A stretch of 8,392 nt of DNA. Origin: Anaerolineae bacterium (GTDB taxonomy: Bacteria; Chloroflexota; Anaerolineae; 4572-78; NAK82). Position numbers and translations under genes: made by a program. Shown one piece after another: positions 6,545-8,392 of the stretch. The stretch spans positions 1 to 8,392 of the forward strand of contig JANXAX010000091.1 of assembly GCA_025062175.1 (NCBI GenBank), given 5' to 3'. Position 1 is the stretch's first letter; each line of letters opens with the position of its first letter. The notes beneath the pieces are model-generated. The model was not told the DNA's origin. It made no database searches and saw only the letters and a list, made by a program, of their open reading frames with translations.

Positions 6545-7453
6545 TCAAGCTAGGACATCCTCGTCGCCGACATCCTCCTTCTCTTCGTCATAGGTCGCTC
6601 TTAGTTCGTCGTAGATCCGATTGACGCCGGCGCGGATGCGCTTTTCCACAAAGGACCGATCCCCAGGGCGGTAGGGGAAGTAATCAATCAGCTGGCTGAC
6701 CACCGTGGCTGCCTCGGATTTGCTGCGCCCTGCCTTGATCTGATTGCGCACCTTCAACCGCATCAGGCGGATGTACTCCGAGATGGGCTGTGTCGCTTCC
6801 ACATTACAAAGCGGGCCATGGCCCGGCACGAGGACGTTCAACGACATGCGGCGCAACCGCGCTAACGTCTCCAACCACTCCTTGCTGTTGCTCTGTCCCA
6901 GCGAGGGATGCTCTCCCACCACCACAACATCACCGGTGAAGAGAACTCTTTCTTTGGGCAACCAGACTCCGCACGTCGCCGGCGTATGACCGCCTAAATA
7001 GATGAAATGCACCTCGCGCCCGCCCTTCTTGACAATGAGTCGCCCGGTGAAGGTGAGCTCGGGCTTCTTGATGACCACCTCGTCGAATTGCGCGGCAATC
7101 TCCGGCTGGCGCTTGAAGAGGTTCTTAGTGCGCTCGATGAAGGCATCCCGATAGCCGGACATCTCCTTCCAGGCGACCTCGTGGGCAATCACCGGGGCAT
7201 CGAAGTACTGATTGCCCATGATATGGGCACGGTGATGGTCAGTGTTGAACACGTAGAGCACTCGCTTGGCCAGACGCAACACTTCTGCCGCCCACGCTTT
7301 GCCCTCCTCTGGAATCAACGGTGTGTCCACGACAATCGCGCCGACGTCGGTGAGAATGCACCCCACGTTGGCGCCTTCATACCCCGTGTGCACATAGATG
7401 CCCGGTGCAATCTGTTGGAGTCCGTTTGAGGAAGAGCCGGAGAGTTCCGTCAT
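6545..7453 (-). CDS. MBL-fold metallo-hydrolase with altered metal motif
   Basis: This 302-aa protein has the metallo-beta-lactamase fold in order: an N-terminal strand pair (QQIAPGIYVHTG, VGCILTDVGAIVVDTPLIPEEGK), motif 2 at 71-77 (TDHHRAH), GGHTPA with His156, FTGDVV with Asp175 and VPGHGP with His212. A helical C-terminal segment (213-285) and an acidic tail follow. It resembles SoxH-like or cyclase-like MBL proteins; the substrate cannot be named. The odd point is motif 2. The usual HxHxDH reads DHHRAH, so the first His is Asp72 and the usual Asp is Ala76, while His74 and His77 remain. A related TDxHRxH form probably exists in a subfamily, but I recall this only weakly. Start: ATG 7453 has AAGGTGGA 7 nt upstream (7461-7468); an in-frame TTG at 7522 would add 23 residues of unconserved look. 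The gene lies between SDR and thyA and is probably co-transcribed with both. Confidence 0.9.
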   Translation of the reverse strand: MTELSGSSSNGLQQIAPGIYVHTGYEGANVGCILTDVGAIVVDTPLIPEEGKAWAAEVLRLAKRVLYVFNTDHHRAHIMGNQYFDAPVIAHEVAWKEMSGYRDAFIERTKNLFKRQPEIAAQFDEVVIKKPELTFTGRLIVKKGGREVHFIYLGGHTPATCGVWLPKERVLFTGDVVVVGEHPSLGQSNSKEWLETLARLRRMSLNVLVPGHGPLCNVEATQPISEYIRLMRLKVRNQIKAGRSKSEAATVVSQLIDYFPYRPGDRSFVEKRIRAGVNRIYDELRATYDEEKEDVGDEDVLA

Positions 7454-7460
7454 TCGCGAT

Positions 7461-7468
7461 TCCACCTT
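7461..7468 (-). promoter_or_regulatory. Ribosome binding site favouring the MBL-fold start at 7453
   Basis: AAGGTGGA on the minus strand, 7 nt from ATG 7453. The competing TTG at 7522 has only a weak GAAG upstream, so the shorter protein is preferred. Confidence 0.6.
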
Positions 7469-7530
7469 GTCCACAGGCTTATCCGAAGCCAGTCCTAGGG
7501 AGCTACGGCTCAAGCCGGCCAACTCGGTCT

Positions 7531-8286
7531 TCAGAAGGCCAGCTGTCCGCCGTCCACCACAATTACCTCGCCGGTGATGAACGAGGCGTCGTCGCTGGCA
7601 AGGAAGGCATACACCGCCGCCACTTCCTCCGGGTTGCCCGTGCGCCCCAGAGGAATGTATTTCTTAATGTACTCTTGGACAAATTCTTCTGAGTCCATAC
7701 CTGCCGAGAGTGGTGTGACGATGTAGCCAGGCGCGACACAATTGACCCGGATGCCATATGGCGCCAGGTCTAGCGCCATGGATTTCGTCAACAATGTGAT
7801 GCCGCCCTTGCTGGCGTTGTAATGAGCGTAGTGCAGCTCGCCGACCAACCCATTGGTCGCTCCCATGTTGATGATAACCCCCGAGCGTGCTTTGGCCATT
7901 TCGCGCGCCACTGCCTGGCCGACGAGAAATTGCCCCTTCAGGTTGATGTTGATCACCTCGTCCCAGCGTTCCTCGGTGATCTCCAAGAACGGCTCTGTAT
8001 AGGCGATGCCGGCGTTGTTGATCAAAATATCGACCCCGCCCCACTTTTCGATCACGAAAGCCATCATGCGGTCCACATCCGCTTTCTTGGAGACATCCAT
8101 CTGGAACGTCAACACCTCAGCCCCGTACTTCTCACGGATCTCGCGGGCGGTGGCTTCCAGCAGTTCAGCACGGCGGGCGGTGATGAGCACGCGTGCCCCC
8201 TCCGAGGCAAAGCGCTCCGCCGTCGCCTTGCCAATGCCCAGGCTTCCTCCGGTGATCAAGACACGTTTGTTCTCAAAGCGTCGCAT
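7531..8286 (-). CDS. Short-chain dehydrogenase/reductase (SDR)
   Basis: A classical 251-aa SDR that would oxidise or reduce an alcohol/ketone using NAD(P). The Rossmann signature TGGSLGIG is at 12-19. After the second strand comes ARR (37-39) instead of an acidic residue, which favours NADP(H). MDV is at 63-65, NNAG at 90-93, NLKG with Asn115, and YNASK with Tyr156 and Lys160. VAPGYIVTP (184-192) and the C-terminal ITGEVIVVDGG are typical of the FabG-like group. The position normally held by the catalytic Ser, 13 residues before the Tyr, is Ala143 (NMGATNG), with Thr144 next to it. The substrate is unknown; FabG-like, sugar or hydroxy-acid dehydrogenase activities all fit. The ATG has AAGGGGGA 6 nt upstream (8293-8300). 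It starts 22 nt after the preceding partial gene and precedes the MBL-fold gene in the same direction. Confidence 0.95.
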   Translation of the reverse strand: MRRFENKRVLITGGSLGIGKATAERFASEGARVLITARRAELLEATAREIREKYGAEVLTFQMDVSKKADVDRMMAFVIEKWGGVDILINNAGIAYTEPFLEITEERWDEVININLKGQFLVGQAVAREMAKARSGVIINMGATNGLVGELHYAHYNASKGGITLLTKSMALDLAPYGIRVNCVAPGYIVTPLSAGMDSEEFVQEYIKKYIPLGRTGNPEEVAAVYAFLASDDASFITGEVIVVDGGQLAF

Positions 8287-8308
8287 CGGCTGTCCCCCTT
8301 GTCACGTT

Positions 8309-8392
8309 TTAATATACCTTGCCCCGAGCGGCAATCGGCCAAATGGCTTCCAGCACGCCCCGGCGGATGACATAGTAGTGATCATGGAGATT
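8309..8392 (-). CDS. C-terminal tail of an unidentified protein (partial)
   Basis: Reading leftward from the window edge, an open frame of 27 codons ends in TAA at 8309-8311. The peptide (NLHDHYYVIRRG, VLEAIWPIAARGKVY) has the composition of a real C-terminus, and the stop lies 22 nt before the SDR start, a typical operon spacing. The fragment is too short to assign to a family. If real, it is the gene upstream of SDR in the same operon, and it may supply the best clue to what the SDR and MBL proteins act on. Chance open frames of this length are common, so the call rests on residue composition and spacing. Confidence 0.55.
   Translation of the reverse strand, partial: NLHDHYYVIRRGVLEAIWPIAARGKVY

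Noticed and set aside
6074..6553. 159-codon + strand frame opposite thyA
   Set aside because: It lies wholly over the conserved thyA reading frame and is a shadow of its base composition.
8311..8316. TATATT as a -10 box for the SDR gene
   Set aside because: No acceptable -35 lies 16-18 bp upstream, and the site falls in what looks like the coding tail of the preceding gene.
7822..8370. 182-codon + strand frame opposite the SDR gene
   Set aside because: It is antisense to a clear SDR with all fold motifs and shows no recognisable domain.

Overview
The window reads as ordinary chromosome of a moderately GC-rich bacterium. The best guess is a Chloroflexota (Anaerolineae-like) genome: a Thr/Pro/Ser-rich linker followed by a LysM domain is a common architecture there, and the genes are densely packed with mixed ATG/GTG starts. 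This assignment is inference from style, not from a marker gene.

Layout. On the left (1-2345, + strand), the 3' part of a proline-rich LysM protein runs 2 nt short of mnmE, the tRNA-wobble GTPase. mnmE meets, tail to tail and 1 nt apart, a leftward operon yebC-ruvC-ruvA (4225 down to 2347). yebC encodes a ribosome-associated or regulatory factor; ruvC and ruvA encode the Holliday-junction resolvase and the junction-binding protein. ruvB is not in the window. The yebC operon has a good extended -10 promoter at about 4293-4298. A 365-nt divergent intergenic region (4226-4590) separates it from a rightward gene for a four-helix membrane protein with a coiled-coil N-terminus that I cannot assign to a family. 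That gene converges on thyA, 22 nt away.

On the right (8392 down to 5732, - strand) is a likely operon: the C-terminal tail of an unidentified protein, an SDR oxidoreductase, an MBL-fold hydrolase and thymidylate synthase. The SDR and the MBL protein each lack a normally catalytic or metal-binding residue. thyA sits last in this peripheral-metabolism operon instead of beside folA.

I see no RNA genes, mobile elements, CRISPR arrays or clear rho-independent terminators, and no obvious new multi-gene system. The points most worth checking are the altered metal motif of the MBL protein, the Ser-to-Ala change in the SDR, the unassigned membrane protein with its promoter and operator-like region, and the polyproline runs in the LysM protein encoded near yebC, whose family is linked to polyproline translation.
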